Shown: positions 1-9,532, numbered from the stretch's first letter. The stretch: DNA of 48,323 bases from Oceaniradius stylonematis (GCF_003149475.2 NZ_QFWV02000004.1:1048610-1096932); one strand, 5' to 3'. The notes: generated by a model not told the origin, from the sequence alone. Numbers and translations: made by a program.

Positions 1-898
1 TGATGACCTGTTCGGTCAGCCGCGAGACGAGGCCGAGCTTGAAACGCCGGTTGATCAGCGAGACGCCGAGCGCGAAGAGGGTGGCCGTCGTTGCCGAAGA
101 CACGAAGCGGTTCTCGTAGCTCATCCCGGCGTAGAGGAAATTCATGCCGGCATAATGGATGACAACCGAGATGGCGATGATCGCAAACAGCGACAGGATG
201 CCGCCGCCGAGCGTCCGCGTCTCGGGCGGCAGTGCCGGGACCCATTTGGGTTGAACGAGTGTCAGCACGAAGATGTAGGCGCAGTACATGCCCATGATCA
301 TCAGCGCCGGATAGAGCGCGCCGACATACATGTCGCCCACCGAGCGGCCGAGCTGGTCGGACATGACGATCAGCACGAGCGACGGCGGGACGATCTGCGC
401 CAGCGTTCCGGCGGCGGCGATCGTGCCGGTGGCGACCGGGCGGTTGTAGCCGTAGCGCATCATGATCGGCAGCGAGATCAGGCCCATGGCGATCACCGAG
501 GCCGCGACGACGCCGGTTGTCGCGCCCAGAAGACCGCCGACGATGATCACCGCAAAGGCGAGGCCGCCGCGCAGGGGGCCGAAAAGCTGGCCGATCGTGT
601 CGAGAAGGTCTTCCGCCATGCGCGAGCGCTCGAGGATGAGCCCCATGAAGGTGAAGAAGGGGATCGCCAGCAACACCTCGTTGCGCATGATGTCGAAGGT
701 GCGATTTGCATGCAGGCCTAGAAAAGTCGGTGACAGGGTGATTTCGCCGGGCGCGAAAATCGACAGTTCGACGGCAAGGAAAAAGAAGATCAGACCGCCG
801 GCGGCAAGCGTGAAGCCGACCGGATAACCGATGAGCAGCATCGCCATGACGGTGATGAACATGACCGGCGCGAGGTTGTGGGCGATGATCTCGATCAT
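1..898 (-). CDS. TRAP transporter large permease (DctM type), 3' part cut by window edge
   Basis: Membrane permease of a tripartite ATP-independent periplasmic (TRAP) transporter, which imports a carboxylate-type solute using the sodium or proton gradient. Reading the minus strand from ATG at 898 gives about 299 codons with no stop down to base 1, so the C-terminus lies outside the window. The protein is a run of hydrophobic helices with the DctM signatures GATTGVVAASVIAMG (near residue 130) and AAGTLAQIVPPS (near 165). The loop after about residue 220 (VQPKWVPALPPETR) suggests the longer chloroaromatic/mannitol-like branch, but this is inference. The start overlaps the stop of the small permease gene in ATGA, so the two are translationally coupled. 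No solute-binding protein gene lies upstream; it may be beyond the left edge. Family call is secure, substrate unknown. Confidence 0.93.
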   Translation of the reverse strand, partial: MIEIIAHNLAPVMFITVMAMLLIGYPVGFTLAAGGLIFFFLAVELSIFAPGEITLSPTFLGLHANRTFDIMRNEVLLAIPFFTFMGLILERSRMAEDLLDTIGQLFGPLRGGLAFAVIIVGGLLGATTGVVAASVIAMGLISLPIMMRYGYNRPVATGTIAAAGTLAQIVPPSLVLIVMSDQLGRSVGDMYVGALYPALMIMGMYCAYIFVLTLVQPKWVPALPPETRTLGGGILSLFAIIAISVVIHYAGMNFLYAGMSYENRFVSSATTATLFALGVSLINRRFKLGLVSRLTEQVI

Positions 899-1488
899 TT
901 GTTCTTCATCCGCTCTTCGAGGTCCGCACCGGATTCCATCTCCTCGATCATCGGCGGCAGTTCATGCTCGGCGGTGGGATCTTCGATGAGCCCCCGGATC
1001 ACCGCGATGCGCTTGATGATTTCGGAGATGCCCTGGAAGCTGAGGAGCACGAAACCGGCCAGAACGAGGAACTTGGCCGGCCACAGGATGAGGCCCGACG
1101 CGTTGACCGAGATCTCCTTCGAGGCGAACGAGACCCAGAAGAAGGGCCAGGAGATCCAGACCATGATCAGGCAGAACGGCATCAGGAAGAAGATGTGTCC
1201 GAGCAGGTCGATCCAGTCGCGGGTGCGTTTGGAAAAGCCGGAGGTGGCCACGTCGATACGCACATGTTCGTTGCGCAGCAGTGTGTAGGAGGCGGCCAGC
1301 ATGAAGACGGCGCCGTACAGATACCACTGCAGCTCGAGCCAGGCGTTGGACGAATTGTCGAAGATCTTGCGGATGGTCGCATTGCCGGCGCTGACCAGCA
1401 CGGCGACCAGGATCAGCCACGACACCGACCGGCCGATGAACGTGTTGACGGCGTCGATGCCGGCCGAGACTCTCAATAAAGCAGCCAT
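895..1488 (-). CDS. TRAP transporter small permease (DctQ type)
   Basis: Small membrane subunit that pairs with the large permease in TRAP importers. The 197-residue product has four hydrophobic segments (about residues 19-36, 50-68, 93-112 and 134-152) and ends in a charged cytoplasmic tail (EEMESGADLEERMKNK). The motif YTLLRNEHVRIDV, after the second helix, is typical of DctQ proteins. I chose ATG at 1488 because it follows a strong GGGGAGGAG ribosome site five or so bases upstream; an upstream in-frame extension to 1650 has no such site and does not look like protein. It is first in the visible operon and its stop overlaps the dctM-type start by four bases. Family call is secure. Confidence 0.93.
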   Translation of the reverse strand: MAALLRVSAGIDAVNTFIGRSVSWLILVAVLVSAGNATIRKIFDNSSNAWLELQWYLYGAVFMLAASYTLLRNEHVRIDVATSGFSKRTRDWIDLLGHIFFLMPFCLIMVWISWPFFWVSFASKEISVNASGLILWPAKFLVLAGFVLLSFQGISEIIKRIAVIRGLIEDPTAEHELPPMIEEMESGADLEERMKNK

Positions 1489-1769
1489 ACTCCTCCCCTG
1501 AGCTTGCCGCGGGCCCGCGTTCATGGTTGCAAGGCCATGGCCGCCGGTCGCCGCACCTTGTTGGTCCGCGACGGGAAAATCAAGGCGCGCCTCCACCGCG
1601 ACGCGAACCGGGCAGGGTCGGCAGCTAGCACCTCTTGGGGCGAATGGCAATGAATGGTAAAGATTATTAACCAGTGAAGCGTCCGATGGGTGACGCCCGG
1701 GCGCCGATTGACGTCGCTGTCCGTTTGGCGTTGATGAACCGTTGGGGCGCAGTCGAGGGCGGATCGTAT

Positions 1770-2543
1770 ATGGACATGCATGTGGCGCGCGGGGCCGGCG
1801 ACCCGCTTTTTTCCGTTGAGGGAAAGGTTTGCCTGGTGACCGGGGCCTCGACCGGGCTGGGTGCGGGATTTGCGCGGCATCTGCTGGCGCGCGGGGCGCT
1901 GGTGGTCAATCTGAGCGACACCGCGCCGGACTGGGATCCGGGCGAACTGGCCAACCGTTTCGCGGACATGCGCGGCGATGTGCGCGATGATGAAGATGTG
2001 CGCGGTGCGATCGGCACGGCAACCGATGCGTTCGGCGGCTTCGATGTTCTGGTCAACAATGCCGCCGGGTTCTGCGTCGAAAAGGCGGCGCGGCAGGACG
2101 CGGGCGGGTTCGGCGCGCTCATGGATCTGAACGTGACGGCGGTGGCCAATCTGTGCCGCAGGGCGCATGAGGTCATGCGCGGCAATGGCGGCGGCGCCAT
2201 CGTCAACGTCACCAGCATTCTGGGCAGGCGGCCGATGCGCGGGCTTTCGGCCTATGCAACCAGCAAGGCGGCGCTGGAACAGTTGACACGGGCGCTGGCG
2301 CTGGAATGGGCGGCCGACGGGGTGCGGGTCAACGCGCTGGCACCGGGCTGGTATCCCACCGCCATGACGCGCGGCCATCTCGATGCCGGGCTGGCACCCA
2401 TCCTGAAGAACTCCATCCCCATGGGCCGTCTGGGCGTGCCGGACGATCTGGCGGGCGCCCTGCTGCTGCTGGCGTCCGATGCCTCGCGCTACATGACGGG
2501 CACGACGATCACGGTCGATGGCGGCTACGACGTGCGAAGCTGA
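1770..2543 (+). CDS. SDR family NAD(P)-dependent oxidoreductase
   Basis: Classical short-chain dehydrogenase/reductase of 257 residues, cytosolic, oxidising or reducing a hydroxyl/carbonyl substrate that cannot be named from sequence. The nucleotide-binding motif TGASTGLG is at residues 24-31, the NNAA motif at 96-99, and the catalytic residues are Ser149, Tyr162 and Lys166 in the YxxxK motif. The C-terminus has the usual DGGYDVRS end. Start chosen at ATG 1770 after GAGGGCGGA; the frame is open to an ATG at 1674 but those 32 codons have no homology-like features. It is divergent from the TRAP permease genes, which raises the possibility that it acts on the imported compound, but nothing in the sequence proves this. 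Confidence 0.9.
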   Translation: MDMHVARGAGDPLFSVEGKVCLVTGASTGLGAGFARHLLARGALVVNLSDTAPDWDPGELANRFADMRGDVRDDEDVRGAIGTATDAFGGFDVLVNNAAGFCVEKAARQDAGGFGALMDLNVTAVANLCRRAHEVMRGNGGGAIVNVTSILGRRPMRGLSAYATSKAALEQLTRALALEWAADGVRVNALAPGWYPTAMTRGHLDAGLAPILKNSIPMGRLGVPDDLAGALLLLASDASRYMTGTTITVDGGYDVRS

Positions 2544-2564
2544 GCGAGCGTAAGCGCGGACTGA

Positions 2565-2582
2565 CCCCCAAAATATTGGGGG
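2565..2582. repeat. Perfect 7-bp inverted repeat after the SDR gene
   Basis: CCCCCAA (2565-2571) and TTGGGGG (2576-2582) flank a four-base AATA loop, 21 bp after the SDR stop codon. It would form a very stable hairpin in RNA. No T-run follows on either strand, so it is not a canonical intrinsic terminator; it could stabilise the 3' end of the SDR message or be one copy of a dispersed repeat. Confidence 0.5.
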
Positions 2583-2835
2583 GCTCCGCCGCTCCCCGTG
2601 TCAGCGCCTGAATTATTTCGGTATATAGTATAAACTCGCCGATTTCCACCGTGGTTTGACCGAATTAACGAATTCTTCATGGACTATATTCTAGTTTCGC
2701 TGCGTCACCTCGGCCCGATGTCATGGGCCGCTCCGGTGAAAAGGCCCGGACGGACGGGCCATACTGTCCCGATTCAAGAGCCTTACACCGTTCATTAACG
2801 GCGTCGGTCGTATCGTCCTGCCGAAAGGGCAGGCA

Positions 2836-5196
2836 ATGACACGACTGGATCGATCGCCGCACGGCGATGAAGCCGAGATCGACATCTATCTGAACTTTGT
2901 CGACAGCCTGTTCGCTGACCGGCGCAGCATGCTGATGGGCGTGACGCTGCAGATCGGCATTGCCTTGTGCGTCTATATCGAGAGCGGCATGACCTCGATG
3001 GGCGTGTGGCCTGGCATTTTCCTGCTGACGGCGGCCTACCGCTATTTCCACATCGTTTGCTACGGGCGTCAATCGGCTGCGGCTGCATCGATGGATCGTG
3101 AAACGCGCCTGGCCTGGGCCAAGGACTGGGAACGCCGCTACATTCTGTCGTCCGGGCTGGCCGGCCTCGCAGTCGGCATGTTCGCCTGGTTCAGCCTGGA
3201 GTTTGTCGGCACCGAGTTTGCCATCATCGCGTCGCTGTCGACGGTCTTTGCCGCCCTGCCGACGATTGTCGGGCGCCTTTACGGCTCTGTGCGCTTGGCG
3301 GCGCTGATGACCGTCAGCGTGCTGATCTGGCCGGCGCTCAGCCTGCTGATGGCGGGCAACCTTGCAAGCATGATCGCTGTGCTCTTGTTTCTGCCCTATG
3401 TCGGTTTGGTCATGTCGATGGTGCGCCGGGTGCGATCGACCGTCGTTTCGGCGGTGCGCGGGCGGCTTGAAAAGACCGAAATCGCCGAGCGATTCAACCT
3501 GGCGCTGACCAACATGTCGCACGGCGTGATCATGTTCGATCGCCACCAGCGGGTCGTCGTCATTAACCGCCGCGCCCGGCTGATCCTGCAGATTCCCCAT
3601 CATGTGAACGCCGAAGGGCGCAGCTTTTCCGTCCTGATGCGCTATGCGCGCCGGTTCAACCTGGTGCCGTCCGACCACGCCGGCTCTTTCCAGGACGTGG
3701 TGTCGAGCCTTCTGGTCACCGACGGAAGGAAGGCCGAAATACGGCTGACGAACGGGGTGCATGTCGAGTTTTCCGGCACGCAAAGGCCGGAAGGCGGGTC
3801 GGTGCTGATCCTTGAGGACGTGACCGAGCGGGCGCGGGCGCAGGAGCGCATCAAGGCGATGGCACGGTTCGACAGCCTGACCGAATTGCCCAACCGGACG
3901 CATTTCGGCGAAGAGGCCGTTCGCCGCGCGGACGAAGCCGATCCGGAATCGCGGTGTCTGCTGATCGCTTTCGATGTCGATGACTTCAAGCGCGTCAACG
4001 ATTCGATCGGACACGCCCAAGGCGACGCGCTGCTGCGGGCCATCGCCCGCCGGCTGCGCCGCGACTATGGCGATTGCGCGGCCATTTCCCGGCTCGGCGG
4101 CGACGAGTTCATGATGTTCGTCGACCGGCTGCCGGCCGACTTCGAGATCGACGCCTTCGCCGACGGGCTGCGTGACTGTCTGCGGCGTTCGTTCCGCATC
4201 GGACCTGAAAAGGTGTTCGTCACACAGTTGTTCGGCATCACATACGGCAAGGCCGGCGATTTCGATCTCAAGCGGGCGATGGTCGAAGCCGATCTGGCGT
4301 TGTACCATTCCAAGGCGATGGGCAAGGGCGTATGGTCACTGTTCGAGCGCGACATGAACGACCGCTATCTGCGGCGGCAACTGCTCAAGGGCGAACTGGC
4401 CAAGGCGATCGAGCTGGGCACGCTGTCGGTGCGCTACCAGCCGATCGTCGAAGCGGCGACCGGACGCATCGTCGGCTGCGAGGCGCTGTCGCGCTGGCAT
4501 CATCCCGAGCATGGCAACGTCTCGCCGGCCGAATACATTCCGCTGGCCGAAGAGATGGGCATCATCACGAAGCTGACCGAAAGCGTCATTCGCACAGCGA
4601 CACGGGAGTGCGCGCGCTGGCCGGATCATGTGACCGTGTCGGTCAATCTGTCATCGATCGATTTCCAGCGTGACGGCATCGGCCAGATCATCCAGAACGC
4701 ACTGGAGACGGCAGGACTGCCGGCCAATCGGCTGATCGTCGAAATCACGGAGACGGCGGTGATCAGCAACGAGGCCGACATGATCGATCGCCTGACCCGC
4801 ATTCGCAGAACGGGCGTCGGGATCGCGCTGGACGATTTCGGCACCGGCTATTCCTCGCTGAGCTATCTGCACCGGTTGCCGCTCGATCGCGTCAAGATCG
4901 ACCGGTCGTTCGTCGCCGGCATCGAAACCGGCGACACGCCGCTGGCTCTGCTGCACGGCATCACCGATCTGTGTCATGGGCTGGGCCTGAAGATCACGGT
5001 CGAGGGTGTCGAGACCGCCAGCCAGCTTGCCATCGTGCGCGGATCGGGCAAGATCGACAAGGTACAGGGTTATCTGTTCGGCCCGGCGCTTCCGGCGACC
5101 GCGATCGCCGAGATGGCGACGCGCATGCCGGCCGAAAATGCCGCTGCGGACGCGCCCGCCGCCGTTGCGCAACCGGGAACGGCCGCTACCGGCTGA
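2836..5196 (+). CDS. Membrane-bound GGDEF-EAL cyclic-di-GMP protein with PAS-like domain
   Basis: Predicted bifunctional cyclic-di-GMP enzyme of 786 residues. Residues about 30-195 form roughly six hydrophobic segments (inner-membrane sensor), followed by a PAS-like domain (about 215-310, beginning MSHGVIMFDRHQRVVVIN). The cyclase domain has an intact GGDEF at 421-425, and the phosphodiesterase domain has EAL at 549-551 plus DDFGTGYSSL, KIDRSF and VEGVET, all needed for catalysis. I do not see an RxxD inhibitory site at the usual five residues before GGDEF. Both active sites look complete, so the net activity cannot be predicted. Start ATG 2836 follows AAAGGGCAG. No signal domain besides PAS is recognisable, and the neighbouring FeeM-like gene has its own leader. 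Confidence 0.93.
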   Translation: MTRLDRSPHGDEAEIDIYLNFVDSLFADRRSMLMGVTLQIGIALCVYIESGMTSMGVWPGIFLLTAAYRYFHIVCYGRQSAAAASMDRETRLAWAKDWERRYILSSGLAGLAVGMFAWFSLEFVGTEFAIIASLSTVFAALPTIVGRLYGSVRLAALMTVSVLIWPALSLLMAGNLASMIAVLLFLPYVGLVMSMVRRVRSTVVSAVRGRLEKTEIAERFNLALTNMSHGVIMFDRHQRVVVINRRARLILQIPHHVNAEGRSFSVLMRYARRFNLVPSDHAGSFQDVVSSLLVTDGRKAEIRLTNGVHVEFSGTQRPEGGSVLILEDVTERARAQERIKAMARFDSLTELPNRTHFGEEAVRRADEADPESRCLLIAFDVDDFKRVNDSIGHAQGDALLRAIARRLRRDYGDCAAISRLGGDEFMMFVDRLPADFEIDAFADGLRDCLRRSFRIGPEKVFVTQLFGITYGKAGDFDLKRAMVEADLALYHSKAMGKGVWSLFERDMNDRYLRRQLLKGELAKAIELGTLSVRYQPIVEAATGRIVGCEALSRWHHPEHGNVSPAEYIPLAEEMGIITKLTESVIRTATRECARWPDHVTVSVNLSSIDFQRDGIGQIIQNALETAGLPANRLIVEITETAVISNEADMIDRLTRIRRTGVGIALDDFGTGYSSLSYLHRLPLDRVKIDRSFVAGIETGDTPLALLHGITDLCHGLGLKITVEGVETASQLAIVRGSGKIDKVQGYLFGPALPATAIAEMATRMPAENAAADAPAAVAQPGTAATG

Positions 5197-5382
5197 CAGG
5201 CGTTCCGCCCGCTCCTCAATTCTCCGCATGTTCTGTCTGTATCAGGATAACACAAGTCTGACCGCAAATCGGCCGTTCATTAACAGTTAACCTTAACAGC
5301 CGATTACTATTTCTTGGGAATTTACGCGCATTTTCGTAAAAGATAACCTTGCGGCAGGTCAACCTACCAAGGGGACGACGCC

Positions 5383-6129
5383 GTGGATCGCAGCGCGACA
5401 AAAGCACCAACCCGCCAACGCAGCGACGCCGTGGCCGATCGCCTTCTGTCGGTGATGGAGGCAATCGAGTATCGCCGCATCACCACGCCGGAAGATTTTG
5501 AAGATGTGGGTGCACTGCGTCTCAAAGCGTTCAACGCCAAGGACGTCTACGAACGCAAATTCGACTCGCCGCTCGTCGAGGCGCTGGACTTCGAGCCGGA
5601 CACCTATGTGTTCGGCCTTTATCATGCCGACCAGCTCGTTGCGTCGATGCGGCTGAACATGCTGTCGGCGAACACGCCGCCGACACCGGCGATGGAGCTT
5701 TTTTCCGAGACGCTTTCGCCGCTGCTGGCGCAGGGCATGGTGTTCGTCGATCCGAGCCGTTTTGCCATCGATGCCGAAGCGTCGAAAATCCAGCCCGCGT
5801 TGCCGCTTCTCACGCACCGCCTGTCGACCATGATGACGCTGCACAAGCGCGCCGACTACTGCCTTTGCGCGGTCAAGCTCGAGCATGAGGCCTATTACCG
5901 GCGCGTGTTCGGGGCGACGCGCCTTGCCGGCCCCTTCGAGCCGGAGGGTATGTGCGTCCAGGCCGTGCTGCTCGGCATTTCGCGCAACAATGTCGACTAC
6001 ATCATGAGCCGAAATCCGCTGTTTCACTACACCGAGACCGAAGCGCGGCTCCTGTTCGACCGGCTCGAGGATGCGCTGCCGCCGCTGTGCGTGCGGCCGA
6101 CCGCCCGCTACGCGCTCAACGCCGCCTGA
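5383..6129 (+). CDS. FeeM-like N-acyl amino acid synthase / autoinducer-synthase fold acetyltransferase
   Basis: A 248-residue protein resembling the FeeM branch of the GNAT/LuxI fold, enzymes that join a fatty acyl chain to an amino acid. Family-like features include the N-terminal YRRITTPEDFEDVGALRLKAF segment, the acidic FGLYHADQLVASMRLN strand, VFVDPSRFAID (about residues 123-133) and the following helix rich in hydrophobics. Substrates cannot be read from sequence. The start is GTG at 5383, preceded at good distance by AAGGGGAC. The upstream 186 bp contain three TTAA half-sites at 5280, 5287 and 5293. It has no obvious operon partner. An uncharacterised GNAT protein is the alternative reading. 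Confidence 0.68.
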   Translation: MDRSATKAPTRQRSDAVADRLLSVMEAIEYRRITTPEDFEDVGALRLKAFNAKDVYERKFDSPLVEALDFEPDTYVFGLYHADQLVASMRLNMLSANTPPTPAMELFSETLSPLLAQGMVFVDPSRFAIDAEASKIQPALPLLTHRLSTMMTLHKRADYCLCAVKLEHEAYYRRVFGATRLAGPFEPEGMCVQAVLLGISRNNVDYIMSRNPLFHYTETEARLLFDRLEDALPPLCVRPTARYALNAA

Positions 6130-6223
6130 GCGTCGGCGGCTGCCGTCTCGCATGCGCCATTGATGTGCGGCGCAGTTTTCGCTATGCGCACGGCAGCATC
6201 CAACACGACGAGCGGAGACCGCC

Positions 6224-6445
6224 ATGGGCGAGCAGACCGAGACCAACCACGACGCCGGCGCGGCAATGGACTATCCGGAACATGAAAAAACGTTCAACCT
6301 GTTCCTCGCGCTGACCAAGTGGGGCACGGTCGCGACCGCCGCGCTGCTGATCGCCATGGCGTTCGGCTTCTTCGCCGGCGGCGGCCTGTTAGGCGGCATC
6401 ATCGTTTTCGTCCTGCTGATGATCGTTTCGCGGTTCGTGCTTTGA
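6224..6445 (+). CDS. aa3-type cytochrome c oxidase subunit IV (small alphaproteobacterial form)
   Basis: Small accessory subunit of the aa3 cytochrome c oxidase found in alphaproteobacteria. The 73-residue product has the family signature MDYPEHEKTFNLFLALTKWG in its N-terminal half, then a hydrophobic stretch from about residue 37 to 72 that would make one long or two short membrane helices. The ATG at 6224 follows GGAGACCGCC. It lies 71 bp before pntAA, a neighbourhood I associate with Hyphomicrobiales genomes, and is not near the main oxidase genes. It probably has its own promoter in 6130-6223, but I cannot point to one. Confidence 0.88.
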   Translation: MGEQTETNHDAGAAMDYPEHEKTFNLFLALTKWGTVATAALLIAMAFGFFAGGGLLGGIIVFVLLMIVSRFVL

Positions 6446-6516
6446 CACGAAACGTCGCCGGGCGCATTGACATTGCGCGCGTCCGGTCCAGTTAGCTGCG
6501 GCGGGGGAGACCGGTT

Positions 6517-7695
6517 TTGCCACTGACATTATTCGTTGCCAAGGAATCGCAGGCCGGCGAGCCGCGCGTCGCCGCCTCGCCCGACACGGTCAAGCGGCTG
6601 GTCAAGGCCGGCCACACCGTGACCGTCGAAAAGGGCGCGGGCATTTTGTCGCGCATTCCCGATGCGGATTTCGAGGGTGCCGGCGCGTCGATCGTCACGG
6701 CCGCCGCCGGTTCCGGCAAGGCCGATGTGGTGCTCAAGGTGCGCCGTCCAACATCGCCCGAACTGAAAAAGTACAAGAAGGGCGCGGCGGTCATCGCCGT
6801 CATGGACCCCTATGATGCCGAAAAGGCGCTCGGCGAGATGGCCAAGGCCGGTCTTTCGGCGTTCGCGATGGAGCTCATGCCGCGCATCACCCGCGCGCAA
6901 TCGATGGATGTTCTGTCGTCGCAGGCGAACCTGGCCGGCTATCAGGCGGTGATCGAGGCGGCGGCGGCCTATGACAGGGCCATGCCGATGATGATGACCG
7001 CGGCCGGCACGGTGCCGGCAGCCAAGGTGTTCGTGATGGGGGCGGGCGTTGCCGGCCTTCAGGCGATCGCCACTGCGCGGCGCCTCGGCGCCGTCGTCAC
7101 CGCCACCGACGTGCGGCCGGCGGCCAAGGAACAGGTGGCCTCGCTCGGCGGCAAGTTCATCGCGGTCGAGGACGAGGAATTCAAGGCGGCCGAGACGGCG
7201 GGCGGCTACGCCAAGGAAATGTCCAAGGAATACCAGGCCAAGCAGGCCGAGCTGGTCGCCGAGCACATCGCCAAGCAGGACATCGTCATCACGACGGCGC
7301 TGATCCCCGGCCGGCCGGCGCCGAAGCTGGTTTCCAAAAAGATGCTCGATGCGATGAAGCCCGGCTCGGTGCTGGTCGATCTGGCCGTCGAGCGCGGCGG
7401 CAATGTCGAGGGCGCCAAAGCCAACGAGACGGTGACCACCAGGAACGACGTCAAGGTGATCGGCATTGCCAACATGCCCGGACAGGTGGCGGCGTCCGCA
7501 TCGCTGCTCTACGCCAAGAACGTGCTGGCGTTTCTCGAGACGCTGGTCGACGGCGAGAGCGGGGCGCTCAACATCAATCGCGACGACGAACTGGTGGCCG
7601 CGACGCTTCTGACACATGACGGCGCGCTGGTGCATCCGCGCTTTGGCGGCGAGTCGCCGGCTGCCGCTGACAAGGGGGAAAAGGCCGATGGCTGA
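6517..7695 (+). CDS. pntAA: NAD(P) transhydrogenase subunit alpha, NAD-binding part
   Basis: Soluble dI component of the proton-translocating transhydrogenase, which reduces NADP with NADH at the expense of the proton gradient. The 392-residue product opens with [20 protein letters not shown], the alanine dehydrogenase/PNT N-terminal signature, and has the Rossmann motif [11 protein letters not shown] near residues 172-182 and the RQD-loop region before it. The start is a rare TTG at 6517, nine or so bases after GGGGGAGA; no ATG in frame fits the conserved N-terminus. The stop overlaps the start of pntAB by eight bases (ATGGCTGA). Alpha is split into two genes, as is usual in alphaproteobacteria. 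Confidence 0.96.
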   Translation: MPLTLFVAKESQAGEPRVAASPDTVKRLVKAGHTVTVEKGAGILSRIPDADFEGAGASIVTAAAGSGKADVVLKVRRPTSPELKKYKKGAAVIAVMDPYDAEKALGEMAKAGLSAFAMELMPRITRAQSMDVLSSQANLAGYQAVIEAAAAYDRAMPMMMTAAGTVPAAKVFVMGAGVAGLQAIATARRLGAVVTATDVRPAAKEQVASLGGKFIAVEDEEFKAAETAGGYAKEMSKEYQAKQAELVAEHIAKQDIVITTALIPGRPAPKLVSKKMLDAMKPGSVLVDLAVERGGNVEGAKANETVTTRNDVKVIGIANMPGQVAASASLLYAKNVLAFLETLVDGESGALNINRDDELVAATLLTHDGALVHPRFGGESPAAADKGEKADG

Positions 7696-8098
7696 CGACA
7701 GCGTATCCCGGGCGCTCGACGCGCTGGACAGCGCCGTTCAGGGCGTGCGCGAGGCGGTTGCCGATGCGCCACCCGCGGTGGCCGCCGCTGCCGATGCGGT
7801 GCAGACCGGCGGCGTCAGCGAGTTCGTCTTCCTGTTCTCGATCTTCGTTCTGGCGATCTTCGTCGGCTACTACGTCGTCTGGTCGGTGACGCCGGCGCTG
7901 CACACGCCTTTGATGAGCGTGACCAACGCGATCTCCTCGGTGATCGTGGTCGGCGCGCTGCTGGCTGTCGGCATTTCCGAAAGCGGGCTTGCGACGGGCT
8001 TCGGCTTCGTCGCCCTGGTGCTGGCCTCGGTCAACATCTTCGGCGGCTTCCTCGTCACCCAACGCATGCTCGCCATGTACAAGAAAAAAGACAAGTGA
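7688..8098 (+). CDS. pntAB: NAD(P) transhydrogenase subunit alpha, membrane part
   Basis: Membrane part of the split alpha subunit of transhydrogenase (136 residues). After a polar Ala-rich N-terminus the sequence has about three hydrophobic helices, beginning [20 protein letters not shown] (about residues 40-59), and contains the conserved [20 protein letters not shown] motif in which the membrane domain contributes to the proton path. The ATG at 7688 lies after AAGGGGGAAAAGG, inside the end of pntAA; the longer open frame beginning at 7616 reads the end of pntAA in another frame and was not used. The pntB start is nine bases after the stop, so the three genes form one operon. Confidence 0.96.
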   Translation: MADDSVSRALDALDSAVQGVREAVADAPPAVAAAADAVQTGGVSEFVFLFSIFVLAIFVGYYVVWSVTPALHTPLMSVTNAISSVIVVGALLAVGISESGLATGFGFVALVLASVNIFGGFLVTQRMLAMYKKKDK

Positions 8099-8106
8099 GG
8101 CGCTAG

Positions 8107-9507
8107 ATGTCCGTCAATATCGCCTCCTTCCTCTATCTCGTTTCCGGGATCCTGTTCATTCTCGCGCTGCGCGGGCTGAGCCATCCGACCACCTCCCGTC
8201 AGGGCAACATGTACGGCATGATCGGCATGGCCATCGCGGTCGTGACGACGCTGCTGGTGGCCGCCCCGGGCATTGGCGGCGGGTTCATGATCCTCGCCGG
8301 CATCGCCATTGGCGGGTCGGTCGGCGCCTATGTGGCGCGCAACATCGCCATGACCGCGATGCCCCAGCTCGTTGCCGGCTTTCACTCGCTCGTCGGCCTC
8401 GCCGCCGTTCTGGTCGCCTCCGCCGCGCTCTACTCGCCGGCCTCGTTCGGCATTGGCGATGTCGGCTCGATCAAGGCCGTGGCGCTGGTCGAAATGTCGA
8501 TCGGCGTCGCCATCGGCGCGATCACGTTTACCGGCTCGATCATCGCGTTCCTGAAACTGGACGGGCGCATGTCGGGCAAGCCGATCCTCCTGCCGGCCCG
8601 GCACATCATCAATGCCGGCATCGGCATCGCGATCATCGTCCTGATCGCGGTTCTGGTTGGCACGGAAAGCCACACCGTCTTCTGGCTGATCGTCATCCTG
8701 TCGCTTCTGATCGGCGTCCTGATCATCATCCCGATCGGCGGCGCGGACATGCCGGTTGTGGTCTCGATGCTCAACTCCTATTCGGGCTGGGCGGCGGCGG
8801 GCATCGGCTTCACCGTCGAGAATCTGGCGCTGATCATCACCGGTGCGCTGGTCGGCTCGTCGGGCGCGATCCTCAGCTACATCATGTGCAAGGGCATGAA
8901 CCGCTCCTTCATCTCGGTGATTCTGGGCGGCTTTGGCGGCGAGGCGGTTGCCGCCGGCGGCGATGACGGCATCGACCGCACCGTCAAGCAGGGCTCGGCG
9001 GACGACGCCGCCTTCCTGATGAAGAACGCGTCGAAGGTGATCATCGTACCGGGCTACGGCATGGCCGTCGCCCAGGCCCAGCACGCGCTGCGCGAACTTG
9101 CCGACACGCTGAAGGCCGAGGGCGTCGATGTGTCCTATGCGATCCACCCGGTGGCGGGCCGTATGCCCGGCCACATGAACGTGTTGCTCGCCGAGGCCAA
9201 CGTGCCCTATGACGAGGTGTTCGAGCTCGAAGACATCAATGCCGAGTTCGCCCAGGCCGATGTCGCCTACGTCATCGGCGCCAACGACGTCACCAACCCG
9301 GCGGCGCGCGACGATCCGTCCTCGCCGATCTACGGCATGCCGATCCTCGATGTCGACAAGGCCAAGACCTGCCTGTTCGTCAAACGCTCGCTCGGCTCGG
9401 GCTATGCGGGCATCGACAACACCTTGTTCTACAAGGACGGCACGATGATGCTCCTGGGCGATGCCAAGAAGATGACCGAGGACATCGTCAAGGCGATGGA
9501 CGACTGA
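8107..9507 (+). CDS. pntB: NAD(P) transhydrogenase subunit beta
   Basis: Beta subunit (466 residues) containing the remaining membrane helices and the NADP-binding dIII domain. The first 265 residues are strongly hydrophobic with many conserved glycines; after an acidic linker, dIII starts near residue 300 with VIIVPGYGMAVAQAQHALRE, the nucleotide-binding fingerprint, followed by HPVAGRMPGHMNVLLAEANVPY and the GANDVTNPAAR motif that contacts NADP. Length matches the family. ATG 8107 follows GAGGCG. A strong intrinsic terminator 26 bp after the stop ends the operon. Confidence 0.97.
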   Translation: MSVNIASFLYLVSGILFILALRGLSHPTTSRQGNMYGMIGMAIAVVTTLLVAAPGIGGGFMILAGIAIGGSVGAYVARNIAMTAMPQLVAGFHSLVGLAAVLVASAALYSPASFGIGDVGSIKAVALVEMSIGVAIGAITFTGSIIAFLKLDGRMSGKPILLPARHIINAGIGIAIIVLIAVLVGTESHTVFWLIVILSLLIGVLIIIPIGGADMPVVVSMLNSYSGWAAAGIGFTVENLALIITGALVGSSGAILSYIMCKGMNRSFISVILGGFGGEAVAAGGDDGIDRTVKQGSADDAAFLMKNASKVIIVPGYGMAVAQAQHALRELADTLKAEGVDVSYAIHPVAGRMPGHMNVLLAEANVPYDEVFELEDINAEFAQADVAYVIGANDVTNPAARDDPSSPIYGMPILDVDKAKTCLFVKRSLGSGYAGIDNTLFYKDGTMMLLGDAKKMTEDIVKAMDD

Positions 9508-9532
9508 CGTCAGCCAAATCCGGCGCTTTTCG

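Noticed and set aside
155-721. Plus-strand open frame opposite the TRAP large permease
   Set aside because: His/Asp/Arg-rich shadow; the minus strand encodes an uninterrupted DctM-type protein.
5280-5296. CtrA-binding site before the FeeM-like gene
   Set aside because: TTAA half-sites occur at 5280, 5287 and 5293, but no pair has the 11-base register of TTAA-N7-TTAA.
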